Shown: piece by piece, positions 52,340-62,594 of the stretch
Layout of the letters: each line of letters starts with the position of its first letter
Position numbering within the stretch: the stretch's first letter is position 1
DNA from: Chrysaora quinquecirrha
Taxonomy: Eukaryota; Cnidaria; Scyphozoa; Semaeostomeae; Pelagiidae
Direction of reading: 5' to 3'
DNA: 64,000 bases
Assembly (NCBI GenBank): GCA_014526335.1
Contig: JACTAT010000049.1
Location: forward strand, 1,358,501 to 1,422,500
Made by a program: the position numbers and the translations under genes
Notes under the pieces: generated by a model
What the model was told of the DNA's origin: nothing
The model's input: the letters and a program-made list of their open reading frames with translations, nothing else
Databases searched by the model: none

Positions 52340-52629
52340 GCGAAAAGCATCCCACAAGAAAGGTTACGCTCTACTACACAAAATGAGACAACAAAAAACC
52401 AATTCACCTTTGTTACGGTTGCTTGGTAAATGACAGATGGTTGGAGACATCTTCCGTCAAGTGGGCATTCATTCTTTTTGTGGCAGTTGCATGTTTTCTT
52501 GCCATTGGTGCTGTTTGCGCTGGTGTCGGTGCGTTCATATGAATTTAGAATGTATTTGTTGTGGTTGTTAATTAGGTACTTGATGTTGTTCATGCAGCTG
52601 TAGCTTGTCTTTACCGTATTCTGATTCAA
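52340..52629 (-). pseudogene. Penelope-like linker/GIY-YIG fragment
   Basis: Reads YSCMNNIKYLINNHNKYILN, then KTCNCHKKNECPLDGRCLQP and SVIYQATVTK. S-C-M-x-N-x-x-x-x-I---N--I, followed by C-N-C----CPL-G-C-----IY-A-V, is the linker with Cys cluster just before GIY-YIG in a Penelope lineage. The RT and the rest of the nuclease are absent. Confidence 0.65.
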
Positions 52630-52784
52630 TATTTGCCTGAGTTAAGTTTTCAGATTGTGTAACTATGTACTCTGCAGATAAGCCATTTCCAAAAACCAAA
52701 GAGCTAGATTTGGATAAAAATTGGTTTACTTGCGGGTTTTATAGTAACAAATTTGTATTCTCTATGTTAAGGGACTTTTGACCA

Positions 52785-53874
52785 AGAAAATGATGCCATT
52801 GTATTGAATGCAGTAAAAATAAAAGTAGCATCATACCTTGCACATAAATCGAATAGCATACCAGTCCTCATTTTTTGAAATCAAGCCTTCAAGATTTTCA
52901 TACTCTGTGTTACCCTAAGACATTGCCCCTTGCATGTTTCATGTCCTCTCCTTGGTAAGATTATCTTTACTGAAAAATACTTTTTGAACAATTTTCTTTG
53001 TCACATTTCCCTCATGCTCTTGACTAACAACTGGCACATAACGCTCATGAATGTGTTGCAATATTTCTATCATATCAGCTCCAACTGATTCATTCTTTGG
53101 AAGCAAACCTAGTGGTATCTGAAAATGAAAAAAAACTTTTGTTAATACTTTACGAGTATCAGATGGACAACACCAGGTGAAGAAGTCATGAGAGACGGTT
53201 ATTTCTATACCTCTTCTGATCTACGTTCCATTTCTTGTGAATATTTATGCAGAATGTGCCAAGTAATGCATTTACTCGTGCATCAAAATACGGGTATATA
53301 TGTCACCAAGGTTCTTGCGACTAATCGTATAATATCTGCCATCAATGTTTCATCTACAGTAGGAAGGAAATCAATAATCGTTACATCTGACACATCTTTT
53401 ATTGGTTTTTCCTTATCCAGAACTAAGATTGTTACTCGAAGTGGAAGCCCCATCATATCGAACCAATGAAAAGACCGGTTCTGATTAAGCCTTGGCGTAT
53501 GCTTAACTTTGATAAAAAAAATCTAGATTATCCCCAATACTCTGAGAACAGGATAATTTTATCCGGTTCCTGCAATCTTTCATCTTTTCGAATATCTCCT
53601 CCTCTACTGTAGTCTGCAGCAAGTCTTCAGGGGTAATTAAAGAATTGACTCTCTCTATTATTGTCAGATCATCATATTGTGAATTGTGTGTAGTAATTCC
53701 CGTTACATCCTTGCGTGCATTTGATTTTTCAATTTGTGTAACAGCTGTATCATCAACAAATGTAATTTGGTCACCACTGGTTAATAGGACTGTGTCACTC
53801 AAGTTAGCTGTGGATTCACTGCATCCAGCTTCAGACATTACCATAATTCTCAGTAAGCTGTTTCCTATAGCCAT
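52785..53874 (-). pseudogene. DUF6589-type gene remnant
   Basis: Minus pieces: 53874-53503 ends SQSIGDNLDFFYQSK, continuing MGLPLRVTILVLDKEKPIKD near 53450; then LGLLPKNESVGADMIEILQH, IHERYVPVVSQEHEG and EYENLEGLISKNEDWYAIRF near 52840. D-N-x-D, then L-P--E-x-x-G-D-M-x-x-I-L-x-x-x-H-x-x-Y-V-P, F---D-L-T-x-E-R and L-E-G-L---x-E-D-W is the block order I remember for DUF6589 proteins, an animal repeat-associated family of unknown function. An AG acceptor (TTTTCAG) lies before the LGLLP exon. Several stops and frame changes. Confidence 0.5.
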
Positions 53875-53879
53875 TTAGT

Positions 53880-54185
53880 TGTCTTCCCATGAACTCCATC
53901 CTTTCTTTCAATTTTAAAATATCTTTATCGTGAGCAACACCTTCATCATCCAATTTCTTGAGAACTTGTTAACAGGACATACCTAATCCACAGTTTGATA
54001 GTTGTTGGTATGCCTGTTGGTGGACAAAGTTACAAACAGTTGAAACATGTCTTTGTCAAATGTAGATAATGAAATATAAAAAATATTACCCTCTTCATGC
54101 AATTCAATATTCAATTCGTGTCACTAGCAGATATAAGTTTAATCAAAATCATGCCTTTTCAAGGAACCTCAAACGAACCTGATTT
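53880..54185. other. No gene seen
   Basis: Short AT-rich spacer between the DUF6589 remnant and the RecQ-like fragment. No coding signal. Confidence 0.4.
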
Positions 54186-54189
54186 GAAA

Positions 54190-54596
54190 TATTATATTTT
54201 AGGGGTCATGTACAGCCAAATAAATCAGCATGTGGCATGAAAAGAAGTTTCAAGGAAGTCAAACATGCATTTATAGAAGCTTTCTCAAAACTTGTAATCC
54301 TAAGAACAAACATTCGACATGTACCAATGCTGGCATTGACTGCAACTGCAGACACCAAAACAGAGAAAATGATAGCTAAATCTCTTGGTGTGAGAAAGTA
54401 TTCATTGATCCGTGTCATCCCAAACAGAGTGAACATCTACCTGAGTCTGTTTAAGTTGAAGAGCCTTCTTCAAAGTAATATTAACTGGATTATTCCCATG
54501 ATACAAAAGCAAAAAGAGCTGTTTCCTAAAACTGTTATTTATTGTAAAAGTATGGAAGCAGTATCCAGAGTATTTTTGCTTTTTTTGCCAGAATGA
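54190..54596 (+). pseudogene. RecQ-like helicase fragment
   Basis: Reads FKEVKHAFIEAFSKLVILRT, VPMLALTATADTKTEKMIAK, PNRVNIYLSLFKLKSL, FPKTVIYCKSMEAVSRVFLL. R-P-x-L-A-L-T-A-T-A (motif III), the P-x-R-x-N-I block and V-I-Y-C-x-S (motif IV) are RecQ-family features. Walker A/B and the RQC region are missing. It has no intron signals I can confirm and ends in LPE-stop. Probably a transposon-borne or retro-copied fragment. Confidence 0.6.
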
Positions 54597-54599
54597 GGT

Positions 54600-55205
54600 T
54601 TGGTTCTCTTCGAACCAGACCTCCTTTCTTTTCCTTCAAAGCCTCTTACTCTCTTTCCTACACTCTTGGAGACTCTGGCACCCAGGGTAATAGCATGGAC
54701 ATGATTATAATGTTAGTTAAATAGTATTCGAGCAGGGCAATGTTGAAAAAAACTATTTTCTCCAATTGCTACAGTGTTTGTTTAGCCTTCTTTTTTTACT
54801 GACCCTATTTTTCATTTTAAGCAGTAAAATTAGTTTAGACAGTTATAGTCATGACAACATAACTGCTATACCAAAGTGAAAGTTTCTTGGGGTTGTGAGC
54901 TTGATAGAAAATACGTGATTTCGATATTCGGTGAGTGTTGAAAATTTCAGATCGTTTCAATCAAAATTTTAAGTAAAAGTTTCTATGGTAAGATCAAAGA
55001 GACTATATCGTCATTTTCATTAAAGTATTTTACCGTATTATTGCTGTTATATTTAATTAGTTGCTGTCTATGTTGTTCTGTTTTTGCTATCTACTAAGCA
55101 GTGTTTCTACGCGTCTTCCAAATAAGGGCCTAAGTTTCTAAGTTGAATCATTTGCGAGTATTTGTGGGAATACAGTTTCAAATTCACCATAATATTTTAT
55201 TTTAT
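54600..55205. other. No gene seen
   Basis: AT-rich unique DNA. No coding or repeat structure noticed. Confidence 0.4.
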
Positions 55206-55209
55206 ACTA

Positions 55210-55568
55210 CAGTAGTTATTCAATTTTTCGGTCTACTTGGGACAAGATATTTTCAAATGCGTGTGGGTAATCCAAAATTCCCGATAATCCATAATGTTTA
55301 ATCATGGCAAGAACCAGTTACAAACTGATAAGATCAGTTTTATTAACTATTTAAAAAAAACATCCTCCCTTTACTAGAGTATTTGAGGCTTCAGGGTGAT
55401 TTCCAATACTTTCTGCATTGAATTTTGATTTAGAAGTTTTTTATGCTTGTTTAGTTGTTTAAGCAAAATAGAAAATTCGCTGAAAATGCTTTCGTTGTTG
55501 GAAATTTTTAATGGACCGGATAAGCAAAGTCCGGATAAATGAGGTGTCAGATAATTGAATAACTACTG
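55210..55568. mobile_element. pogo/Tigger-like MITE
   Basis: A 359-bp element with inverted ends CAGTAGTTATTCAATT (55210-55225; mirror AATTGAATAACTACTG 55553-55568) flanked by TA on both sides (55208-55209 and 55569-55570). No ORF. GATAAGCAAAGTCCGGATAA near the right end resembles the subterminal words of the element at 32081-32430. Confidence 0.85.
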
Positions 55569-55570
55569 TA

Positions 55571-56455
55571 TTTTTGTACTATTGTATTATAACCATTGTT
55601 TTTCATACATAAATTACTGTTTTTCTTATACATAACCAGGTTTTCTGATAGAACAGTTACAACAGTTTCAACAGAACATGACTACCAGGACACGCAGTTT
55701 CTTGATCTCCCTGTGTCCCTGCGTCAATCAATTTTGATTCTACAAGTTTTTTCATTATTTTTTTTGCAGTTGAGCATTTCGGTCTTTGTTGGTGTTCTAT
55801 GCAAATCAGAACCACCGAACATGAATAAAATTTCTCCCTCAACCAAATGAGTTGGTATGCTGACAGCCTGTTTTCTTAAGAAACACAAATTGGAAGTACA
55901 TTGTTGATTAGAGAGTATTCAAAATCTGGATGCATAACACTCAATAGTAATAATTATTGTGAAGACCTAAAGACCTTGTCTAATTCATGGTTTGCAAAGA
56001 AGACATTGAAGTTCTGGGCGATGTTGGTTTTGTGAAGCAAAAATAAATAGTAAGCAATAAATAAAGGTGTAGTACCAACCTTCTCTATAAATCAGAAGGT
56101 ATGGTTTTCTATACTTTTCATTTGCGATTATATTATATCTGCACAACACTAAGGGAGCACGCTCGAATCTTAAATATTTGCTTATACTTCAATAACTATA
56201 AACAAAAAGGGGAAATTCTCCCAATTCGCAAATATGAAACAAAGAATAAACCACTGAATGACCGTGGACACAAATTTACAAATTATTAGCTACATGTCTT
56301 TGCAAGTTCATGTTCGCAACGGCAACATTTTATATTCTTTCTAATTAATAGAACAAAAAACATAACAATGAACTCATTGATTAACACATATTTTAACATT
56401 CAGTGCAAGTTAGATATCGATTAATGTGTTTACAACTATGTTAAACAAAGGTATA
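55571..56455. other. No gene seen
   Basis: Small ORFs (55596-55850, 56101-56289) lack family features. AT-rich. Confidence 0.4.
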
Positions 56456-56456
56456 G

Positions 56457-56577
56457 TTTAAAATAATGTTAAAAAGTTTAGAATAATGTTAGAAGCAGTT
56501 TAGAATATTGTTAAAACAGTTCAGAATAATGTTAAAAAAGTTCAGAATAATGTTAAAAACAGCTCAGAATAATGCTC
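56457..56577. repeat. Degenerate ~21-bp tandem repeat
   Basis: Five imperfect copies of AATAATGTTAAAAACAGTTTAG-like units. Short, diverged, adjacent to the PLE cluster end. Confidence 0.75.
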
Positions 56578-56754
56578 AATCAATGTTTTTTTCTTCTCAG
56601 CACCTCTCTAGCCAATAATGCCCATACTGCAGCATGTCAAAAGAATCCATCGTCAAGAACGTATCTTTTATCATCATATTTGGTAAAATATGTTTATACT
56701 AAAACTTGGATACTATAGAGAGCCGAGGCAAAAAAAATAGACAAGATTTTTTGG

Positions 56755-56795
56755 CACACTGAGGCTTTTCGAACCTACGTTCTCATCAGAGTGTG
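56755..56795 (-). ncRNA. Hammerhead ribozyme (PLE minus copy)
   Basis: Read on the minus strand: stem I CACACT/AGTGTG, core CTGATGA, stem II GAAC-GTAG-GTTC, GAAA, a very short stem III, then TC before the cleavage site. Stem III reads AGCC instead of the self-complementary GGCC seen in the two plus copies. Core nucleotides all match the hammerhead consensus. Confidence 0.8.
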
Positions 56796-56878
56796 ACTTG
56801 AATGATTTTAATGTTAGAGCTTGAAAAACTAAATATGTTTACAAAAAATGTAATTATCAACACAGGAAACAACAGTTA

Positions 56879-58309
56879 CTATGAGTTCATAACGGCATGT
56901 CCGGCTTTGAAAAGTTTATCTTCGTAGTTAAGTAAGAGGCGTGAGTCAGTTAATTTCATAAAAACAAATATTTTAAAAAAAGGTTCTTGAAGACTGTGAT
57001 TTGATGTTCCACAAGAAAAAACGTGTTTTGGAAAATTGCAAGTCGAAATTCCCGTTCTTGATTCTGATATGTGATTGTTCATTCGATTTCTTAGATTCGT
57101 CGTTTGCCCAATATAGTTTGTGATGCCATTGCACGAATTGCATGATAGGAAATATATTACATTTTGCTTGCATGTTATTTCTGATTTTATATTCCATACT
57201 GTTCCGTTCGCTGTTTTGAAACTGTTCACAGGTTGTAGGTAGAGCTTACAAAGTTTGCATCTATTGTTTGAACAAAGTTTGATACCAGGAACAGACTGAA
57301 TTGGGGGTTGATTTACTGAACTGAACTTTGCTTTTGTTAAAATAGAAGAAAGATTAGGTGGTTGTTTGAAGGCTAACATTGGTGTGATATTTTTGAATTT
57401 GTCCTTTGTGTTTCGTTCTGAGATGTTTTTGAGTAGATTGGAAATAGTTGTCATCATGTTTTTGAAATTTAAGTTTGGATGATATGTTGTTACCAGTGGT
57501 ATATTTTCCTTTTTTTGTTGCGGTGCTGGACTTTGTAATTTGGCACGATGAAAAGCTTGACGAATTTTCCCTATAGTATATTTACATTTTAAGAGCAAGT
57601 TTTCAAGTTCTGCAAGACGATAGTTGATCTGCTCTTCTTCAGATACGAAAACAATAATTCTTTTTGCCAGATTGAAAGGTATTGCATCTTTTGTATGGGA
57701 TGGATGAGCACTGTAATAATTCAAATAATCATGTGGGTTGGTGTCTTTATAGTATATATCTGTTTTGATAAATTTGTTGTCTGTTAAAATAACTTCTATG
57801 TCTAAGAAATTTATTGATTCTGTGTTACTTGATTTGGATTTTCCTTGTTCCATTGTGAATCTTATTCCAGGGTGCATTTCATTTAAAGCTTGTTTTAAAA
57901 CTTCAGAGTCAATCTTTTTAGGTAAAATGATAAAACCGTCATCCATATAGCGAAGATAATTGTTTTTTATATAACTACAAGTTTGTGCATGAAAATACTT
58001 TTTTAAAATAACAGGAAAGAGTTTCGTCTCTTCTAAAAAACCAATTGTTAAACAAGCGTAGGGTGGTGCAAATTTTGTTCCCATTGCTGTTCCAGAAACC
58101 TGATTGTACATTGTGCCATCAAATAAAAAGTTGTTATTTTTAAGAACAAAATTCACCGAATCTAAAACAAATTCTTTTTTGAAACGCTCTGGTAAAAGTT
58201 CAGGTCGTTTTTGCAACCAAAAATTAATGGCTTCTAGGCCAAGGTCATGAGGAATACTGGTATAGAGACTGACTATATCATACGAAAATAGTTTGCTGTT
58301 GCTTTCCAT
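56879..58309 (-). CDS. PLE reverse transcriptase core with GIY-YIG endonuclease, long intact ORF
   Basis: 476 codons open. Blocks: FSYDIVSLYTSIP (motif A), GTAMGTKFAPPYACL (motif B), YLRYMDDGFIILP (catalytic YMDD), INFLDIEVILTDN, then a Cys cluster CSNNRCKLCKLYL and YFLSCNSCNGITNYIGQTTN / LRNRMNNHISES (GIY-YIG nuclease, with NYIGQT and R---HI). RT plus C-terminal GIY-YIG and a Cys-rich linker is the architecture of Neptune-like/Poseidon-like Penelope elements. The upstream RT part is in another frame. Confidence 0.9.
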   Translation of the reverse strand: MESNSKLFSYDIVSLYTSIPHDLGLEAINFWLQKRPELLPERFKKEFVLDSVNFVLKNNNFLFDGTMYNQVSGTAMGTKFAPPYACLTIGFLEETKLFPVILKKYFHAQTCSYIKNNYLRYMDDGFIILPKKIDSEVLKQALNEMHPGIRFTMEQGKSKSSNTESINFLDIEVILTDNKFIKTDIYYKDTNPHDYLNYYSAHPSHTKDAIPFNLAKRIIVFVSEEEQINYRLAELENLLLKCKYTIGKIRQAFHRAKLQSPAPQQKKENIPLVTTYHPNLNFKNMMTTISNLLKNISERNTKDKFKNITPMLAFKQPPNLSSILTKAKFSSVNQPPIQSVPGIKLCSNNRCKLCKLYLQPVNSFKTANGTVWNIKSEITCKQNVIYFLSCNSCNGITNYIGQTTNLRNRMNNHISESRTGISTCNFPKHVFSCGTSNHSLQEPFFKIFVFMKLTDSRLLLNYEDKLFKAGHAVMNS

Positions 58310-58963
58310 TTCTTTGGGGATTTTAGCAAGGAAATCCCAATCATCTTTGACGAGGTTGATAAAATTGGTACAAACGGCTTCAACAGGGTATCAAGAAATT
58401 CGCTTAGTCTTTGTGTGGGTGATACTGGTCCGGCAACAATCGGTCTGCTTTTGAGATTTTCAGGTGGTGTCATTTGAATGTATTCATCTTGCGATTTATG
58501 TATGTGTTCTATGATTTCCTTACATTTATGAATTTTGGCAATGCATAGAAATTGCTGCTTTTCCATTCGAAATTTGTAATAAATTGTTGTTCTTTATTGG
58601 TTAGGGTATCTTCGTATTTTCTCACTAAAGATTTCAGGTTTTTTATTACTTTTTCGTCTTGTGCAATTGAAATTTTTTCGTAAGCTGGTGTGTTGAGATG
58701 ACATTCCAGTACAAGCTTTTCATGTAAAAGGATTTATCCATCATGACGAAATTACCACCTTTGTCGGCTCTTTTGATGATGACGTCATTATTATTCGTTA
58801 GGTCCTGTAGAGCTAGCCGTTCTTCTCGAGTAAGATTATCTTTTACTGTTTTACTTTCCGGCTGTAGAAGTTCCAATAGATTACAAATGTTATTTATTTC
58901 TGTATTATTAGTGTAGATTGGTCTGTTTGATTTGTTTCTGTGCAATGATTTGTTTCCTATCAT
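58273..58963 (-). pseudogene. PLE RT N-terminal part, frame-broken
   Basis: ORFs 58963-58646 (TREERLALQDLTNNNDVIIK, RADKGGNFVMMDKSFY) and 58566-58273 (AKIHKCKEIIEHIHKSQDEY, LKSRPIVAGPVSPTQRLSEF) precede the core ORF. R-A-D-K-G-G and P-x-x-x-R-P-I-V-x-G-x-x-S-P-T are the N-terminal PLE RT blocks. Frame breaks near 58720, 58560 and 58385 separate them from the core. Confidence 0.85.
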
Positions 58964-59435
58964 GCAATTCGTGCAATGGCATCACAAACTATATTGGGCA
59001 AACGACGAATCTAAGAAATCGAATGAACAATCACATATCAGAATCAAGAACGGGAATTTCGACTTGCAATTTTCCAAAACACATTTTTTCTTGTGGAACA
59101 TCAAATCACAGTCTTCAAGAACGTTTTTTAAAATATTTGTTTTTATGAAATTAACTGACTCACGCCTCTTACTTAACTACGAAGATAAACTTTTCAAAGC
59201 CGGACATGCCGTTATGAACTCATAGTAACTGTTGTTTCCTGTGTTGATAATTACATTTTTTGTAAACATATTTAGTTTTTCAAGCTCTAACATTAAAATC
59301 ATTCAAGTCACACTCTGATGAGAACGTAGGTTCGAAAGGCCTCAGTGTGCCAAAAAATCTTGTCTATTTTTTTTTGCCTCCGCTCTCTATAGTATCCAAG
59401 TTTTAGTATAAACATATTTTACCAAATATTTTGTA
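58950..59435 (+). mobile_element. Partial upstream PLE copy (GIY-YIG end and 3' region, pLTR-like)
   Basis: Plus-strand sequence from FLSCNSCNGITNYIGQTTN through HVMNS-stop and the 3' region, identical in layout to 62127-62570. It directly precedes the start of the full plus copy. A 5'-truncated copy in tandem before a longer one is the usual pLTR arrangement of Penelope elements. Contains a hammerhead. Confidence 0.85.
59309..59349 (+). ncRNA. Hammerhead ribozyme (upstream pLTR)
   Basis: Stem I CACACT (59309-59314) pairs with AGTGTG (59344-59349); CTGATGA core from 59315; stem II GAAC/GTTC with GTAG loop; GAAA; minimal stem III GGCC; TC, with predicted cleavage after 59343. The self-complementary GGCC fits the reported idea that such minimal hammerheads act better as dimers. 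Confidence 0.85.
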
Positions 59436-59439
59436 AAGG

Positions 59440-60480
59440 ATGGCAAATAATTTAGATACAAATAAAAGAGATCTGTTAGAGCTTTTTACGGATGAACAAA
59501 TCAACTGCATCAAAGAAATTGTGCTTCAAAGCATTATGAATATTCTACCAAACATAATCAAGGAAATCACACCGAATGTAGTAAAGTCAATTCAAGAATT
59601 TACTCAAACCCAACTGATGGAAACCTTACCTCAAGCTGAAATAGTTCAAGAAAGCCAAACGTCCATAAAGGAAACTGCCCGAAATTTCGAAAATAGCAAA
59701 AGCAATTATCTCAACAACAAGCTCAAAGCACGGAATGACTACAACTACAAGCTCACTCCCTGTCTGGAATTAACAAAATTATACACCGAAGGATTGAATG
59801 AAGAACCATCATACATTCCTAAGCAATTTAGAGAATCAAAGCCCCACACAATGTCCAAGGAGGAAGAAATTATCTACACAAATCTTTCTACACCAAAGCT
59901 CCAAGCTCAAATTCAAGTTCTCCAAATAAGGGCAAATACGAATCGTGAAAATCGGATTTTTTCATCTCCAATGTGGATAACCCTGCCGTTCTAGAAGAAT
60001 TGAACAACAAGTGGGAAACAAATATCAATGCTGACGAGGAAAGGTTATCAATTCTTGGAAAAAGAAAATCAACGACGAGAGAAAAATAATCCAAAAGGAT
60101 AAAGCCAGCATTGCAAATGAAGACAACACAGCTTCAGCCACCCCAAAACCAAATCAGAACACCCAAAGGCCACCAAGAAAATATTATAACACTAACCAAT
60201 CAACCAATCAAAGGCAGCAAAATCAAAGATTTCCTCAAAACCCGAATTACAACGCTTCAAAAAACTACCAGAGCCGAATGTCGCCGCCTCCACGTCTTTT
60301 ACCGCTAAACTCATCAACCTTTCATCCTTCCCACTGGCAGCCAAACATGTATCACTACTAAGAAAAGGGCCAAAGTTCACACCGTTTTCAACAGCAAAAA
60401 CCCCCATTCAAAAAGATTTAAAAGATTTTTCAAGAAAATTAAAATACACGATGTTTTTGGGACAAAGAAAATGAGGACAT
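59440..60480 (+). pseudogene. PLE N-terminal ORF1-like region
   Basis: ORF 59440-59994 starts MANNLDTNKRDLLELFTDEQ: a helical N-terminal segment, then charged. After a shift the region becomes Asn/Gln/Pro-rich (NTNQSTNQRQQNQRFPQNPN), low complexity, and joins the RT region. Such N-terminal extensions occur in some PLEs and may bind RNA; function unknown. Confidence 0.55.
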
Positions 60481-60484
60481 TTCA

Positions 60485-62010
60485 TTGCACAGAAACAAAT
60501 CAAACAGACCAATCTACACTAATAATACAGAAATAAATAACATTTGTAATCTATTGGAACTTCTACAGCCGGAAAGTAAAACAGTAAAAGATAATCTTAC
60601 TCGAGAAGAACGGCTAGCTCTACAGGACCTAACGAATAATAATGACGTCATCATCAAAAGAGCCGACAAAGGTGGTAATTTCGTCATGATGGATAAATCC
60701 TTTTACCGCGAAAAGCTTGTACTGGAATGTCATCTCAACACACCAGCTAACGAAAAAATTTCAATTGCCCAAGACGAAAAAGTAATAAAAAACCTGAAAT
60801 CTTTAGTGAGAAAATACGAAGATACCCTAACCAATAAAGAACAACAATTTATTACAAATTTCGAATGGAAAAGCAGCAATTTCTATGCATTGCCAAAAAT
60901 TCATAAATGTAAGGAAATCATAGAACACATACATAAATCGCAAGATGAATACATTCAAATGACACCACCTGAAAATCTCAAAAGCAGACCGATTGTTGCC
61001 GGACCAGTATCACCCACACAAAGACTAAGCGAATTTCTTGATACCCTGTTGAAGCGGGTTGCAAAAACGACCTGAACTTTTACCAGAGCGTTTCAAAAAG
61101 AATTTGTTTTAGATTCGTGAACTTTGTTCTTAAAATAACAACTTTTATTTGATGGCACAATGTACAATCAGGTTTCTGGAACAGCAATGGGAACAAAATT
61201 TGCACCACCCTACGCTTGTTTAACAATTGGTTTTTTAGAAGAGACAAAACTCTTTCCTGTTATTTTAAAAAAGTATTTTGATGCACAAACTTGTAGTTAT
61301 ATAAAAAAAACAATTATCTTCGCTATATGGACGACGGTTTTATCATTTTACCTACAAAGATTGACTCTGAAGTTTTAAAACAAGCTTTAAATGAAATGCA
61401 CCCTGGAATAAGATTCACAATGGAACAAGGAAAATCCAAATCAAGTAACACAGAATCAATAAATTTCTTAGACATAGAAGTTATTTTAACAGACAACAAA
61501 TTTATCAAAACAGATATATACTATAAAGACACCAACCCACATAATTATTTGAATTATTACAGTGCTCACACATCCCATACAAAAGATGCAATACCATTCA
61601 ATCTGGCAAAAAGAATTATTGTTTTCGTATCTGAAGAAGAGCAGATCAACTATCGTCTTGCAGAACTTGAAAACTGGCTCTTAAAATGTAAATATCCTAT
61701 AGGGAAAATTCGTCAAGCTTTTCATCGTGCCAAATTACAAGGTCAAGCACCGCAACAAAAAAAGGAAAATATACCACTGGTAACATCATATCATCCAAAC
61801 TTAAATTTCAAACACATGATGACAACTATTTCCAATCTACTCAAAAACATCTCAGAACCAAACACAAAGGACAAATTCAAAAATATCACACAAATGTTAG
61901 CCTTCAAACAACCACCTAATCTTTCTTCTATTTTAACAAAAGCAAAGTTCAGTTCAGTAAATCAACCCCCAATTCAGTCTGTGCCTGGTATCAAACTTTT
62001 CAAACAATAG
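60485..62010 (+). pseudogene. PLE reverse transcriptase, plus copy, broken
   Basis: Same blocks as the minus copy (RADKGGNFVMMDKSFY, PKIHKCKEIIEHIHKSQDEY, GTAMGTKFAPPYACL, MDDGFIILP, INFLDIEVILTDN). Motif A is deleted around 61058. The catalytic MDD starts a new ORF at 61327 because of the A-run shift. Confidence 0.9.
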
Positions 62011-62041
62011 ATGCAAATTTTGTAAGCTCTACCTACAACCT

Positions 62042-62395
62042 GTGAACAGTTTCAAAACAGCGAACGGAACAGTATGGAATATAAAATCAGAAATAACATG
62101 TGCAAGCAAAAATGTAATATATTTCCTATCATGCAATTCGTGCAATGGCATCACAAACTATATTGGGCAAACGATGAATCTAAGAAATCAAATGAACAAT
62201 CACATATCAGAATCAAGAACGGGAATTTCGACTTGCAATTTTCCAAAACACGTTTTTTCTTGTGGAACATCAAATCACAGTCTTCAAGAACCTTTTTTTA
62301 AAATATTTATTTTTATGAAATTAACTGACTCACGCCTCTTACTTAACTACGAAGATAAACTTTTCAAAGCCGGACATGCCGTTATGAACTCATAG
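62042..62395 (+). CDS. PLE GIY-YIG endonuclease part, plus copy
   Basis: Reads FLSCNSCNGITNYIGQTMNL, RNQMNNHISESRTG to the stop at 62395. The linker Cys cluster of the minus copy is disrupted here (FKQ-stop at 62008). The arginine of LRNRMNNH is Gln in this copy (LRNQMNNH). Confidence 0.8.
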   Translation: MNSFKTANGTVWNIKSEITCASKNVIYFLSCNSCNGITNYIGQTMNLRNQMNNHISESRTGISTCNFPKHVFSCGTSNHSLQEPFFKIFIFMKLTDSRLLLNYEDKLFKAGHAVMNS

Positions 62396-62478
62396 TAACT
62401 GTTGTTTCCTGTGTTGATAATTACATTTTTTGTAAACATATTTAGTTTTTCAAGCTCTATCATTAAAATCATTCAAGT

Positions 62479-62519
62479 CACACTCTGATGAGAACGTAGG
62501 TTCGAAAGGCCTCAGTGTG
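62479..62519 (+). ncRNA. Hammerhead ribozyme (3' end of plus copy)
   Basis: Sequence identical to the one at 59309-59349: stem I CACACT/AGTGTG, CTGATGA, GAAC-GTAG-GTTC, GAAA, GGCC, TC. Predicted cleavage after 62513. A ribozyme at both ends of the full plus unit would release a unit-length RNA from a tandem transcript. Confidence 0.85.
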
Positions 62520-62594
62520 CCAAAAAATCTTGTCTATTTTTTTGCCTCCGCTCTCTATAGTATCCAAGTTTTATCATCAAAGGGATTCAACAAT

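Larger units (their letters stand above)
56660..58955 (-). mobile_element. Penelope-like element, minus copy (5'-truncated)
   Basis: The unit runs on the minus strand from about 58955 to about 56660. It contains the RT N-terminus, RT core, GIY-YIG nuclease and the 3' region with a hammerhead ribozyme. Its 5' end lacks the ORF1-like part present in the plus copy and abuts, head to head, a plus-strand fragment at about 58950. Compared with the plus copy it has fewer frame breaks. Confidence 0.9.
59436..62570 (+). mobile_element. Penelope-like element, full-length plus copy
   Basis: A unit with an ORF1-like N-terminal part, RT, GIY-YIG and 3' region, ending with the same CCTCCGCTCTCTATAGTATC block as the upstream partial copy. 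It carries several frame breaks: near 59990, between RT parts at 61058 (a ~225-bp deletion relative to the minus copy) and near 61310, where an A-run is two bases longer than in the minus copy. Confidence 0.9.

Noticed and set aside
56973..57197. Separate small ORFs overlapping the PLE nuclease (also 58932-59225 and 62074-62301)
   Set aside because: They are the same alternative frame of three PLE copies. Conservation follows from the copies; the GIY-YIG frame is the real one.
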